The notes under the pieces: model-generated
What the model was told of the DNA's origin: nothing
Seen by the model: the letters and a program-made list of their open reading frames with translations, nothing else
Database searches by the model: none
Program-made: the position numbers and the translations under genes
Source: Lentzea aerocolonigenes
GTDB lineage: Bacteria; Actinomycetota; Actinomycetes; Mycobacteriales; Pseudonocardiaceae
DNA: 64,000 nucleotides
Direction of reading: 5' to 3'
Assembly: GCF_000974445.1 (NCBI RefSeq)
Contig: NZ_BBOJ01000009.1
Coordinates: 248,001-312,000, forward strand
Shown here: in pieces, positions 24,136 to 31,837 of the stretch
Layout: each line of letters begins with the position of its first letter
Numbering within the stretch: the first letter of the stretch is position 1

Positions 24136-24708
24136 ATGGTGTCCGATGTGTTGCCGTGTTACGTGGTGTGCGACGTGTCGTTCTCGATGACCGACCACCT
24201 CGGCGAGGTGAACGCCGGGATGCGGGAGTTTCGCGGTGCCCTGCACGCGGACCGGCGCGGGGCCGACCGGATTCGGCTCTGCGTGGTCGTTTTCGCGGAA
24301 CGACCGCACGTCGTGCAGCCGTTGCGGCCGGCGCTCGCCCCAGCCGAAACCATTACACCCCGCCAGGAATCGGGTTCTGACTTCGGTTCCGCGTTCACCC
24401 TGGTGCGCGACACCGTCGAGCGGGACGTGCACGGCCTGAAGGCGCAGCGGTTGCGGGTGCGGCGGCCCGTGCTGTTCTTCGTCTCCGACGGCAGGGCGAC
24501 CGATCCGGCCTGGCCGCTCGCGCTGGCACGGCTCACCGCGTCGGCCTCGTGCCCGGAGATGATCGCGTTCGGGCTCGGCGCCGTCGACCAGCCCGCGCTC
24601 GACCGCATCGGCACCTCGCGGGTCTTCCTGGGCTGCGACGGTGTGCGCCTGGGGATCGCGCTGGTCTCGTCGGTGGCGCGGACGGTCCTGCGTCCGGAGC
24701 ACGTCTGA
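24136..24708 (+). CDS. TerY-like von Willebrand factor A domain protein
   Basis: A 190-residue protein from ATG 24136 with GAGGGGGAGA upstream. A complete small VWA domain begins LPCYVVCDVSFSMTDHLGEV with MIDAS residues DxSxS. SGSDFGSAF supplies the second loop and VLFFVSDGRATDP the third. It resembles TerY-type cytosolic VWA proteins found in tellurium-resistance-like and ternary conflict systems of actinobacteria. The next gene is 88 bp downstream on the same strand. Likely a metal-dependent protein-binding adaptor. Confidence 0.78.
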   Translation: MVSDVLPCYVVCDVSFSMTDHLGEVNAGMREFRGALHADRRGADRIRLCVVVFAERPHVVQPLRPALAPAETITPRQESGSDFGSAFTLVRDTVERDVHGLKAQRLRVRRPVLFFVSDGRATDPAWPLALARLTASASCPEMIAFGLGAVDQPALDRIGTSRVFLGCDGVRLGIALVSSVARTVLRPEHV

Positions 24709-24796
24709 CGGATCCACGGCGTGTCCACTTCTCGTCCACACGCCCGCCGCAACCTGCCTCCGCCGCACGTCAGCACACAAGGGGAGGAGAGCGGAG

Positions 24797-25729
24797 ATGA
24801 CGACGAACCTGGTTCGCGAGCTGAAGACACTGCGCAAGGGACGGGGCGTGCACGCGGGGCGGATCGTCGACAAGGTCGGTGCGGGCCTCGCCGCGGCGTG
24901 CGGGATCACCAGGGCCGACGGACCGGCCGCGGCGAGGCAGAAGCTCGTCACCAGGCTGACCGAGCTGGTCGAGCAGCTCCCCGAGGACCTCCAGCTCGCG
25001 GCACGGGCGGCGTTCGGTCTCATCCCGGACGTGCGGCACCCGCTCTACCAGGAACGCGTCGGCTGGGTGGCGGCGATGATCGACCGCGACGCCCGCACCG
25101 TGCGCCGCCGCGTCGACGAGGCGGTCGACCAGCTGGCCGAGCTCGCCGTCACGACCGCCCGGCGCGACGACGGCGGCTGGCACACCGCGGAGCTCAGCGT
25201 CGCCGTGGCACTGGACCAGGGGCAGCCGGAGGTGCTGGAGCGCTACCAGGTCGTCGTCGACTCCGACGGGGTGGACTCGCTGGAGTTCGCGTCGGTGTTC
25301 CCGGTGCGCAGGCGCGACGTGGACGTGCACCTGCTCTACGGAGGCACGTTGCAGGACCGGGGTTCTCCGCTGGAACGCCCCGGCTTCACCCTGGTTCCCG
25401 CCGAACCGCTGGCACGCGGCGCGACCTACGACTTCGCGGTGAGGTATCGGCTGCTCAACCGCGACGCGATGCACCCGTGCGTGCTGCACGTGCCCGAACG
25501 GCCGTGCGAGGTGTTCGACCTGCGCGTGCGGTTCGAGCACGACCGCAAGCGCTTCGTGCGGACGTTCGACGGCGTGCTGCAACGGTCCGACACCGAACCG
25601 AGCGGAAACCAGCACGCCGTGGACCGGGCAGGCGAGATCCACGTGCGGTTCCGGCGCCTGCTGCCGGGCCTGCTCTACGGCGCGCGGTGGGGAGGCTCGG
25701 CCGTGTGCTCGGCCCGGCGCGCCTCATGA
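24797..25729 (+). CDS. Conserved actinobacterial protein of unknown function
   Basis: A 310-residue protein from ATG 24797 (GGGGAGGAGAG upstream). The N-terminal half is helical and basic (LVRELKTLRKGRGVHAGRIVDKVG, LPEDLQLAARAAFGL, RDARTVRRRVDEAVDQLAEL), a pattern I recall from many uncharacterised Streptomyces/Pseudonocardiaceae proteins and perhaps DNA-binding. The C-terminal half (about 130-290) is beta-rich with paired Arg/Asp segments. No catalytic motif is seen. It probably forms a unit with the VWA gene. Confidence 0.6.
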   Translation: MTTNLVRELKTLRKGRGVHAGRIVDKVGAGLAAACGITRADGPAAARQKLVTRLTELVEQLPEDLQLAARAAFGLIPDVRHPLYQERVGWVAAMIDRDARTVRRRVDEAVDQLAELAVTTARRDDGGWHTAELSVAVALDQGQPEVLERYQVVVDSDGVDSLEFASVFPVRRRDVDVHLLYGGTLQDRGSPLERPGFTLVPAEPLARGATYDFAVRYRLLNRDAMHPCVLHVPERPCEVFDLRVRFEHDRKRFVRTFDGVLQRSDTEPSGNQHAVDRAGEIHVRFRRLLPGLLYGARWGGSAVCSARRAS

Positions 25730-25927
25730 CCGGCGCGGCCAGGTGAGTGACATCGAAGCCAAAGGGAGATCATCGCGATTACGGTGGGAGGCTGATCGCG
25801 TTGCTGGATCACACACTTGAACAAGCCTGCAAGCGGGCTCCCAATCCTTCTGGATACCGTTGTTCGTGGGTTGATCGGCTGAGGCTGTGAACAGCTGGCA
25901 CGTTTGAGGGGAACGGTGGGCGGACTG

Positions 25928-27589
25928 ATGGAAATCAATCCTGCGGCGCATTACGAAAACGTGATCTTCTCCAGGCGAACGACGGAGTTCATGCGTCGAG
26001 AGGCGATTCTCGCCCCTGACGGTTCATCGGCCGATCTGCTGGCAGGCCTGATCGCGCGATTGGCCGGTGCAGAGCAGGCACTCGGGGAAGCAGCACACGA
26101 TGCGGACGACGCCTTGACTGATTTCTACGACTTCACCCGGCGTGGGTTGTGCACCCTCGGTTCGCCTCTGTTGACGAACATCGCCGCGGGGCGTCAGGCC
26201 CTCGGTTCATGTTCGGCGGTGCCGCTGAAGGTTCGTTCCCTGGTGGCGGCCGACCTCGACTTGGCGGAAGCGTATTACAACCTCAACATGGGATCGGGCT
26301 ATGATCTGAGCGATGCCGAAGACCCGTGCGCGTTGCTGCAGCGTCTCAACCAACATGCGGCGCGCGTGCAGAATTCCGGCAGTTGTGAGCGTTACGTGGG
26401 CAACATCGCGCATATCAGTGTGCATCATCCGCAGGTCCTGGACTTCATAGCGGTGAAGACCGGCCGCGACGACCTGGTTCACTTCAACATCTCGGTCGAC
26501 GTCACGGATGACTTTACAGCCGCTCTGGCAGCTGGTTCGAGCATCAGGATGACTGATGGTTCCAGGCGGGGTGCCCAGGAGATTTGGGACGCGTTGGTGG
26601 CGTGTGCCTGGAGTTGCGGCGACCCAGGGTTGATCTCCCTCAAGCGGTACAATGCGGGTAACGCGCTCAGTGAGGTTGCGCCATACGTCACTACGGCGCC
26701 CTGTGCGGAGGTCGGCCTTTCGCCCGGCGAGACGTGCGTGTTCGGCTACGTCAACGTTGCCGCGTGCCTGAGTGCGGGGCCGAATCCAAAGGTGAACCTG
26801 GATCTGGTCGGCAAAGTGGCCGCTTGTCTCACTCGGATGCTTGATGACGCTGTCGAAGCCAGTGTCAAGGCCCTGCCGGTTCCGGCGAGCGCAGCCGTCA
26901 TGGCATCGAAGCGAAAGATCGGCATCGGCCTGTGCGGCCTGGCTGACGCGCTATTGTGGATGGGGCTCGACTACGCCTCTCCGGAGAGCCTTCAGGTCGT
27001 TGCGGATGTGTTGGCGACCATCAACTTCTGCTCGAAGGAGGCGTCTTTGCGGCTGGCGCGGCGCCGCGGCCCTTTCGCCCGTTTCGACGATTCGCGATAC
27101 CGGCACGATCCGGGCTTTCTCGCCCGGTTCGGTGAGATTCCTACTGTGATCGATCAGGTCGCGTGGCACAGGCTCGCTTCGCATGCGGCACGAGCAGGAT
27201 TGCGCAACGTGATGACGACCGCTCTTCCGCCGTCGGGTCGCAGCGCTCTGCTCTTGGGTGTGAATCCGAGTATCGAACCATTTCTTACGTTGCATGACGG
27301 GGCCGACTGGGTGCTTCCGCTGCGCGTTATGATCGGCGCCAATCTTGTGCGGGCCGATGAGTGCTGGGGATCGCTGTTCAGGACCGCGACCGAGATATCG
27401 TCCGATGAACACCTGAACCTGCTTCGCATTGCGGTTCGTCTGGTTGACGACGGTGTCTCGAAGACGATAAATCTTCCGCAGAGCGCAACGCTGGAAGACG
27501 TGTGTCATATTTTCCGGCAGGCGTGGGATGCGGGATTGAAGGCCATCTCGGTCTATCGAGCCGGCAGTCGAGGTATTTTGGCCGCCTGA
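25928..27589 (+). CDS. Divergent class II (NrdJ-like) ribonucleotide reductase
   Basis: A 553-residue protein. ATG 25928 is used; GTG 25916, with GAGGGG in front, is an alternative. It has the RNR barrel landmarks: QALGSCSAVPL (first redox Cys, about 95), PCAE with the thiyl-radical Cys (about 259) and Glu (about 261), and the second redox Cys (about 270) in GETCVFGYVNV. The 11-residue Cys-Cys spacing equals that of NrdJ, and the C-terminus SKTINLPQSATLEDV / WDAGLKAISVYRAGSR is NrdJ-like. The Asn of the canonical NPCGE is Ala here, the phosphate loop reads PPSGRSALLLG, and both the ATP cone and C-terminal Cys tail are missing. It may act on an unusual nucleotide. The coding DNA is visibly less GC-rich than its neighbours. 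Confidence 0.72.
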   Translation: MEINPAAHYENVIFSRRTTEFMRREAILAPDGSSADLLAGLIARLAGAEQALGEAAHDADDALTDFYDFTRRGLCTLGSPLLTNIAAGRQALGSCSAVPLKVRSLVAADLDLAEAYYNLNMGSGYDLSDAEDPCALLQRLNQHAARVQNSGSCERYVGNIAHISVHHPQVLDFIAVKTGRDDLVHFNISVDVTDDFTAALAAGSSIRMTDGSRRGAQEIWDALVACAWSCGDPGLISLKRYNAGNALSEVAPYVTTAPCAEVGLSPGETCVFGYVNVAACLSAGPNPKVNLDLVGKVAACLTRMLDDAVEASVKALPVPASAAVMASKRKIGIGLCGLADALLWMGLDYASPESLQVVADVLATINFCSKEASLRLARRRGPFARFDDSRYRHDPGFLARFGEIPTVIDQVAWHRLASHAARAGLRNVMTTALPPSGRSALLLGVNPSIEPFLTLHDGADWVLPLRVMIGANLVRADECWGSLFRTATEISSDEHLNLLRIAVRLVDDGVSKTINLPQSATLEDVCHIFRQAWDAGLKAISVYRAGSRGILAA

Positions 27590-27620
27590 GCGAATGTGGT
27601 TGGCGTAGAGGGGATGGCCG

Positions 27621-28760
27621 ATGCGCACCGACGACACGGCGCCGTATGAATTCACGGGCTCATTTGGCGTGCAGCTCAGGAACTTGCGAAAGGCCTGTAG
27701 GATGCGGCAGATCGAACTTGCTGTCGAGATCCCGGTGGATCACAGCTTGGTGAGTCGTTGGGAAACTGGTGCGATCCTGCCGTCTCGCAAAGATCTGGAC
27801 AGGATCTGCACCGTTCTGGCCGTAGCGGATGTGTCACTCGAGGGGCTGCGTTACGCGTGGCGCCGCGACCGGAACGCTGCGGAAATGGATGATGCTCTCG
27901 TTTCCGGTCGCGCTGACTGGGTCGAGTCCTTGAGGCTCTCGGTGGACTCGGTCCGGTCGTTGCGCAAAAGCGGGCAGCCCAGGGTTGCCTTGCTTCTGGG
28001 TCGTCGTGACGCGGCGCGCCACCTGGACGCCGCTCGCTCGCTCCCGTGGCACACGGACAACCGTGCCGTCCTGACGGTGCTGGCGGAACTGCTGCTGGAG
28101 GAGTGCAAGGCGGGCCTTGACTACCTGCCGAGGGCGGAGGTGCGCGCCGGTTTCCTGGGCCAGGCGCTGGGCGATCAGCGGCTCGTTGTCGAGGCGATAG
28201 GCGGGGACGCCAGACTTTTCCACACGATCGCCGCGGAGGGTGTCGCATACGTGTCGGGGGACATCGACAAGGCCCACCTTCTCAGTCGTCATCTCCTCGA
28301 CAGTCGCGAAAGCATTCCCGCTGAGTGGTTGCCCGAGATCGTGCGGGCCAGCGCCATCAACGCGGGGCGGCTTGGTGACGTGTCCGCGTTGCGCGTCGCT
28401 GAGGACACTCTCACGTGGCTTCGTGCCCACCGGGCCGATCTCCCGTCCGGGACGCACGCGTTCGTTCTTGAAGGCCTGGCCCGCGGCTGGTCGGGTGTCG
28501 ACCTCGGGAGGGCTGTCGAGGTCATCGCCGAGGCATGGGAGGCAAGGGCGTCCGCGGAGGACTCGGAGGGAGCATCGTCACTACGCTTCGTGCAGATCGC
28601 TCGCAGCCAGGGAGAGATCGAAGTCGCATTGCGCTCCCGCGACAACCTCACTGACACCCTTGCGAAGCTCGGGAAGGCCATCGATGCCAGTAGGCGAAAC
28701 CAATACGACAAATATGAGGCTCAACTTGCCGCACTGATTGGTCGATTGAACAGAGAGTGA
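27621..28760 (+). CDS. XRE-family regulator of the nucleotide cassette
   Basis: A 379-residue protein from ATG 27621, 31 bp after the reductase stop. The HTH at about 12-50 is FGVQLRNLRKACRMRQIELA followed by VDHSLVSRWETGAILPSRKDL. The rest is helical and TPR-like (LLLGRRDAARHLDAARSL, LLEECKAGLDYLPRAE, DTLAKLGKAIDASRRNQYD). It lies within the RNR-NUDIX-HD-CDA cassette on the same strand and is the likely local regulator. Confidence 0.78.
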   Translation: MRTDDTAPYEFTGSFGVQLRNLRKACRMRQIELAVEIPVDHSLVSRWETGAILPSRKDLDRICTVLAVADVSLEGLRYAWRRDRNAAEMDDALVSGRADWVESLRLSVDSVRSLRKSGQPRVALLLGRRDAARHLDAARSLPWHTDNRAVLTVLAELLLEECKAGLDYLPRAEVRAGFLGQALGDQRLVVEAIGGDARLFHTIAAEGVAYVSGDIDKAHLLSRHLLDSRESIPAEWLPEIVRASAINAGRLGDVSALRVAEDTLTWLRAHRADLPSGTHAFVLEGLARGWSGVDLGRAVEVIAEAWEARASAEDSEGASSLRFVQIARSQGEIEVALRSRDNLTDTLAKLGKAIDASRRNQYDKYEAQLAALIGRLNRE

Positions 28761-28791
28761 CGTGCCTGCTGCCCAGGGGAAGGACGACGAG

Positions 28792-29250
28792 ATGAACCAC
28801 CTTGCGTTCCAGTACTGCCCGAAGATCGCGGTCTTCAGTGCTGATGGGAGGAAGGTCCTGCTTTGCCGGAGGAAAGGAGAACAGGACTACGACGGTGTCT
28901 TCTCTCTGATCGGAGGGAAGATGGAGCACTCCGACGTGACGATCGTCGACGCGCTCAGCAGGGAGAAGACGGAGGAGGTGGGGGAAAGTTTCGCGATCAA
29001 CGTTCTCCCGCAGTACAGCGTCAACGTCAACTTCGTGAAGGCCGACGGCAGCCACATGATCCTGCCGCACCACCTGGCCCGGCACATCGCCGGCGCGCCG
29101 GTGTTGAACCACGAGTACTCCGAGTTCGCCTGGGTGGATTTGGGAGAACTGGCCGCATTCGGTCCGAAGGTCGACAACATCACCTGGATCACCGCCGCGC
29201 TCAAGCGCCTCCTGGCCATCGTCGCTGACGACGACTTTGTGACCATCTGA
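28792..29250 (+). CDS. NUDIX hydrolase
   Basis: A 152-residue protein from ATG 28792 with AAGGA 8 bp upstream; GTG 28762 would add ten residues. The Nudix box reads GGKMEHSDVTIVDALSREKT-EEVG. It keeps REKTEEVG, while the usual first Glu of the box (GX5E) is Asp. The protein runs from FQYCPKIAVFSADGRKVLLCRR to a C-terminal helix. It should hydrolyse a nucleoside-diphosphate-linked substrate, fitting a role downstream of the reductase in nucleotide modification or clean-up. Confidence 0.82.
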   Translation: MNHLAFQYCPKIAVFSADGRKVLLCRRKGEQDYDGVFSLIGGKMEHSDVTIVDALSREKTEEVGESFAINVLPQYSVNVNFVKADGSHMILPHHLARHIAGAPVLNHEYSEFAWVDLGELAAFGPKVDNITWITAALKRLLAIVADDDFVTI

Positions 29251-29276
29251 CGCCTACCCACCGGAGCACTTCCGCC

Positions 29277-30287
29277 ATGCACCGCTATTACGACGACGTC
29301 TACGGCTTCAGCCCGGTTCCTGACGGCCTGCTGGGTGACCTCGTTGCCAGCAAGGCCGTCAACCGCCTGAGGGGCGTGGGTCAGGCAGGCGCGTCCTCGT
29401 TCGTTCGCGCGGGCCGCAGCAACACCCGTTTCGAGCACAGCTTGGGGGTGATGACACTCACCCGAATCCTTGGCGGCAGCGAGACAGAACAGGCCGCGGG
29501 CCTCCTGCAGGATCTCTCCCACACCGCTTTCTCTCACACGATCGACTATGTGTTCGATGACCGCATGGAGGAGTTTCACGAGCGCATCTTCGCCTCCGTC
29601 ATCGAGCAGAACGACGTGCCGGAGATATTGGCCCGGCACGGCCACAACTGGCGGGAGCTGTTCTCGGAGCTGAACCTCCAGCGGGTGGACGTGCCCGCAC
29701 CAGGCTTGTGCGCCGACCGGATCGACTACACCTTGCGGGACCTCATGAAGCTCGGCTGGATAACTGCGTCCCAGGCCCGTGCCTTCGTGGACCAGCTGAC
29801 CTTCCGTGATGGCGTTGTGGTGTCTCTCGACGTGACCGCCGCTGTGCGCTTCACGGAGTGGTACGCCCACCTTGTGGGCGAGGTCTTCCTGCATCCGCTG
29901 GAGCTGTACGCACACCACACCTTCGCCCGGCTGCTCAAGGAGGCCTTCGCGGCCGAGGTGCTGACGGACGAGGACCTCCTTTCCACCGACGATGTCGTCT
30001 TGTCCAAGCTCCTCTCCGACGACAAGAACGGCTTCGATCGTGCGTTGGCCGCGCTGCGTCGCGTCCGGACGGTGACCGTCGGAGACCCTGTGCACGGAGT
30101 GCGGGTGCACGGCAAGGGCCGCCGGATCGACCCTCCTGTCGTCGTGGACGGCGCGGTAGTCCCCTTGTCACAGGTGCGGCCGGACACCAGTGCCCTGTGG
30201 ACGAAGGTCGAGCGCGTGTCGCGCGACGGTGTTCTGGTGAGCGCCGGCTCTGCTGACGAGGCTTTGAGCCTCGGCGTTGTTCGATGA
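29277..30287 (+). CDS. HD-domain phosphohydrolase-like protein with altered HD doublet
   Basis: A 336-residue protein from ATG 29277. It aligns by motif with dGTPase/SAMHD-like HD hydrolases: NTRFEHSLGVMTLTR (His54), GLLQDLSHTAFSHTIDYVF, and the distal Asp in LCADRIDYTLRDL. The His of the HD doublet is Gln78 while Asp79, His82 and His87 remain, which may weaken metal binding. A helical C-terminal domain follows. It probably removes phosphates from a nucleotide or acts as a nucleotide sensor. It lies between the NUDIX and deaminase genes, and its stop overlaps the next ATG. Confidence 0.78.
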   Translation: MHRYYDDVYGFSPVPDGLLGDLVASKAVNRLRGVGQAGASSFVRAGRSNTRFEHSLGVMTLTRILGGSETEQAAGLLQDLSHTAFSHTIDYVFDDRMEEFHERIFASVIEQNDVPEILARHGHNWRELFSELNLQRVDVPAPGLCADRIDYTLRDLMKLGWITASQARAFVDQLTFRDGVVVSLDVTAAVRFTEWYAHLVGEVFLHPLELYAHHTFARLLKEAFAAEVLTDEDLLSTDDVVLSKLLSDDKNGFDRALAALRRVRTVTVGDPVHGVRVHGKGRRIDPPVVVDGAVVPLSQVRPDTSALWTKVERVSRDGVLVSAGSADEALSLGVVR

Positions 30288-30775
30288 ACGAGTTCGCGGT
30301 GGAACTCACCGCTCTCTCCTCGGCTCAAGCAGATCTGCTGCGCGGTGCCAGGCTGGCCGCGCCCCACGCACTGAATCCCGTGTCAGGATTCCTTGTGGGT
30401 GCCGCGGTGCTGACCGCGGACAGCAGGCAGTACCGGGGAACGTTTTTCGAGTCGTCATCCTTTCCGCTCGGCGTGTGCGCCGAATCCGCCGCGTTGGCCG
30501 CCGCTGTCACGGACGGCGCACGGGAGTTCGAGGCGATCGCTATCGTTGGAGGAGACCCCCGCTCCCACGAACGCGGTCGCCCGGTGACGCCGTGCGGCGG
30601 TTGTCGGCAGCGCATCCTCGACGTGGCGCACGACGTCGTGGTGCTCTGTGCCAACCTTGATCTTTCCCTGATCAGCCGTTACCGGATAGCCGACCTGCTT
30701 CCCTTCGCCTTCAGCGCCGACGACCTACCGCCCCGGCCGGGCCTTCCGGAATCCGAGAGCATGCCGCAGCCGTAG
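30284..30775 (+). CDS. Cytidine deaminase-family protein
   Basis: A 163-residue protein whose ATG overlaps the HD gene stop (ATGA). It has the tetrameric cytidine deaminase zinc motifs GVCAESAALAAAV (CAE) and TPCGGCRQ (PCxxC), with the N-terminal SGFLVGAAVLTAD strand where Cdd has YxxFxVGAAL. The C-terminus is longer and Pro-rich. It would deaminate a cytosine nucleoside produced or modified by the cassette. It could equally act on a base analogue. Confidence 0.82.
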   Translation: MNEFAVELTALSSAQADLLRGARLAAPHALNPVSGFLVGAAVLTADSRQYRGTFFESSSFPLGVCAESAALAAAVTDGAREFEAIAIVGGDPRSHERGRPVTPCGGCRQRILDVAHDVVVLCANLDLSLISRYRIADLLPFAFSADDLPPRPGLPESESMPQP

Positions 30776-30810
30776 TTCCACCACACCGAGCACGCACAAC
30801 TGGCCGAGCT

Positions 30811-31239
30811 TCATGACCGGCGCGGCTCGTACCACCGCTCGCCCGCGGGTTCGCCCGCCATGTTCCACGCCCAGGACCTGGTGGGCGTGATCCGGCAGTA
30901 GAGGCCGGGGCCGACGAGCCCGACGCGGTCGACCGGGTCCTCCGCGGTGCCGTAGACGCGGATGGCCCGGGCGCTGAACGGGGTGAGCGAGACCAGGTCG
31001 TCGACCACCAGCGAGACCGCGCGGCGGCCGGCGGTGATGTTGCGGAACTTGCGGGTGCGCAGGACCTGCTCGCCCACGCCGCCCACCCAGAAGTGCGTGC
31101 CGTCGTACTCGAACGCGACGGGGACCACGTCGGGGTGGCCGTCCTCGTTGATCGTCGCCAGGCGGGCCAGGGGTTGCTCGCGCAGGTAGGCGATCTCGTC
31201 GTCGGTGAACATGCCCCTCATACGAACAGAAGTGCGCAT
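30811..31239 (-). CDS. PPOX-class F420/flavin-dependent oxidoreductase
   Basis: A 142-residue protein. ATG 31239 is only 20 bp from the divergent start at 31260; ATG 31221 or 31212 are alternative starts nearer the fold (MFTDDEIAYLREQPLARLATI). It shows the split-barrel pattern HPDVVPVAFEYDGTHFWVGG, TRKFRNITAGRRAVSLVVDDL and RAIRVYGTAED, with a C-terminal SWAWNMAGE. Family members use F420 or FMN to reduce small molecules. The substrate is unknown. Confidence 0.82.
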   Translation of the reverse strand: MRTSVRMRGMFTDDEIAYLREQPLARLATINEDGHPDVVPVAFEYDGTHFWVGGVGEQVLRTRKFRNITAGRRAVSLVVDDLVSLTPFSARAIRVYGTAEDPVDRVGLVGPGLYCRITPTRSWAWNMAGEPAGERWYEPRRS

Positions 31240-31259
31240 TTTCGACTACATCTGGACGG

Positions 31260-31748
31260 ATGCGTCCACTCGTGCTGATCGACGTCGACGGCCCGCTCAA
31301 CCCGTGGGCAGCGAACCCGAAGCCGCCGAACTACCGGCCGTTCGACATCAGGGTCGGCTGGCGGCGGAAGCTCCGGATCTGGCTCGATCCGGAGCACGGC
31401 GACCAGTTGAGACGGCTGGCCGACGAGGTGAACGCCGAGCTCGCGTGGGTCACCACGTGGATGCACCGGGCGAACACCGAGATCGGGCCGCGGCTCGGCC
31501 TGCCCGCGCTGAAGGTGGTCGAGTTCCACGACGAGCACGGCTGGAAGTACCCGGCCGTGGCCAGGTACGCGTACGAACGGCCGCTGGTCTGGTTCGACGA
31601 CGACTTCGGGCTCCACGCCGCGCGCAGGCAGGAGTTCGTCCACAAGCGACGGCAGCTGACCACCGCGCTCGTGCACGTCGATCCGCGCACCGGGATCACG
31701 GCACAACACTTGAGTGAAGCCCGGAAAGCACTCTCCGGCAACCCCTGA
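31260..31748 (+). CDS. HAD-like hydrolase-domain protein (SAK-type)
   Basis: A 162-residue protein from ATG 31260 beginning PLVLIDVDGPLNPWAANP, the DxDG motif of HAD enzymes in the Swiss-army-knife RNA-repair-like subgroup. AWVTTWMHRAN supplies the Thr/Trp motif II and LVWFDDDFG the acidic motif IV. It may act on phosphate esters. Divergent from the PPOX gene with almost no intergenic DNA. Confidence 0.7.
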   Translation: MRPLVLIDVDGPLNPWAANPKPPNYRPFDIRVGWRRKLRIWLDPEHGDQLRRLADEVNAELAWVTTWMHRANTEIGPRLGLPALKVVEFHDEHGWKYPAVARYAYERPLVWFDDDFGLHAARRQEFVHKRRQLTTALVHVDPRTGITAQHLSEARKALSGNP

Positions 31749-31801
31749 GCCGCCGAGAATTCACGGTTGGAGTCGAGAAGGTCTCAACCGGCGCGGCTGG
31801 C

Positions 31802-31830
31802 TTGACAACGAAAGCTGTCCGCGCGAATCC
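31802..31830 (+). promoter_or_regulatory. Possible promoter for the ABC importer operon
   Basis: A perfect TTGACA lies at 31802-31807. With a 17-bp spacer the -10 would be GAATCC (31825-31830, weak match), placing transcription start at about 31838, the GTG start codon of the lipoprotein. There is no ribosome site, so a leaderless mRNA is likely. Confidence 0.35.
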
Positions 31831-31837
31831 TCCGCCT

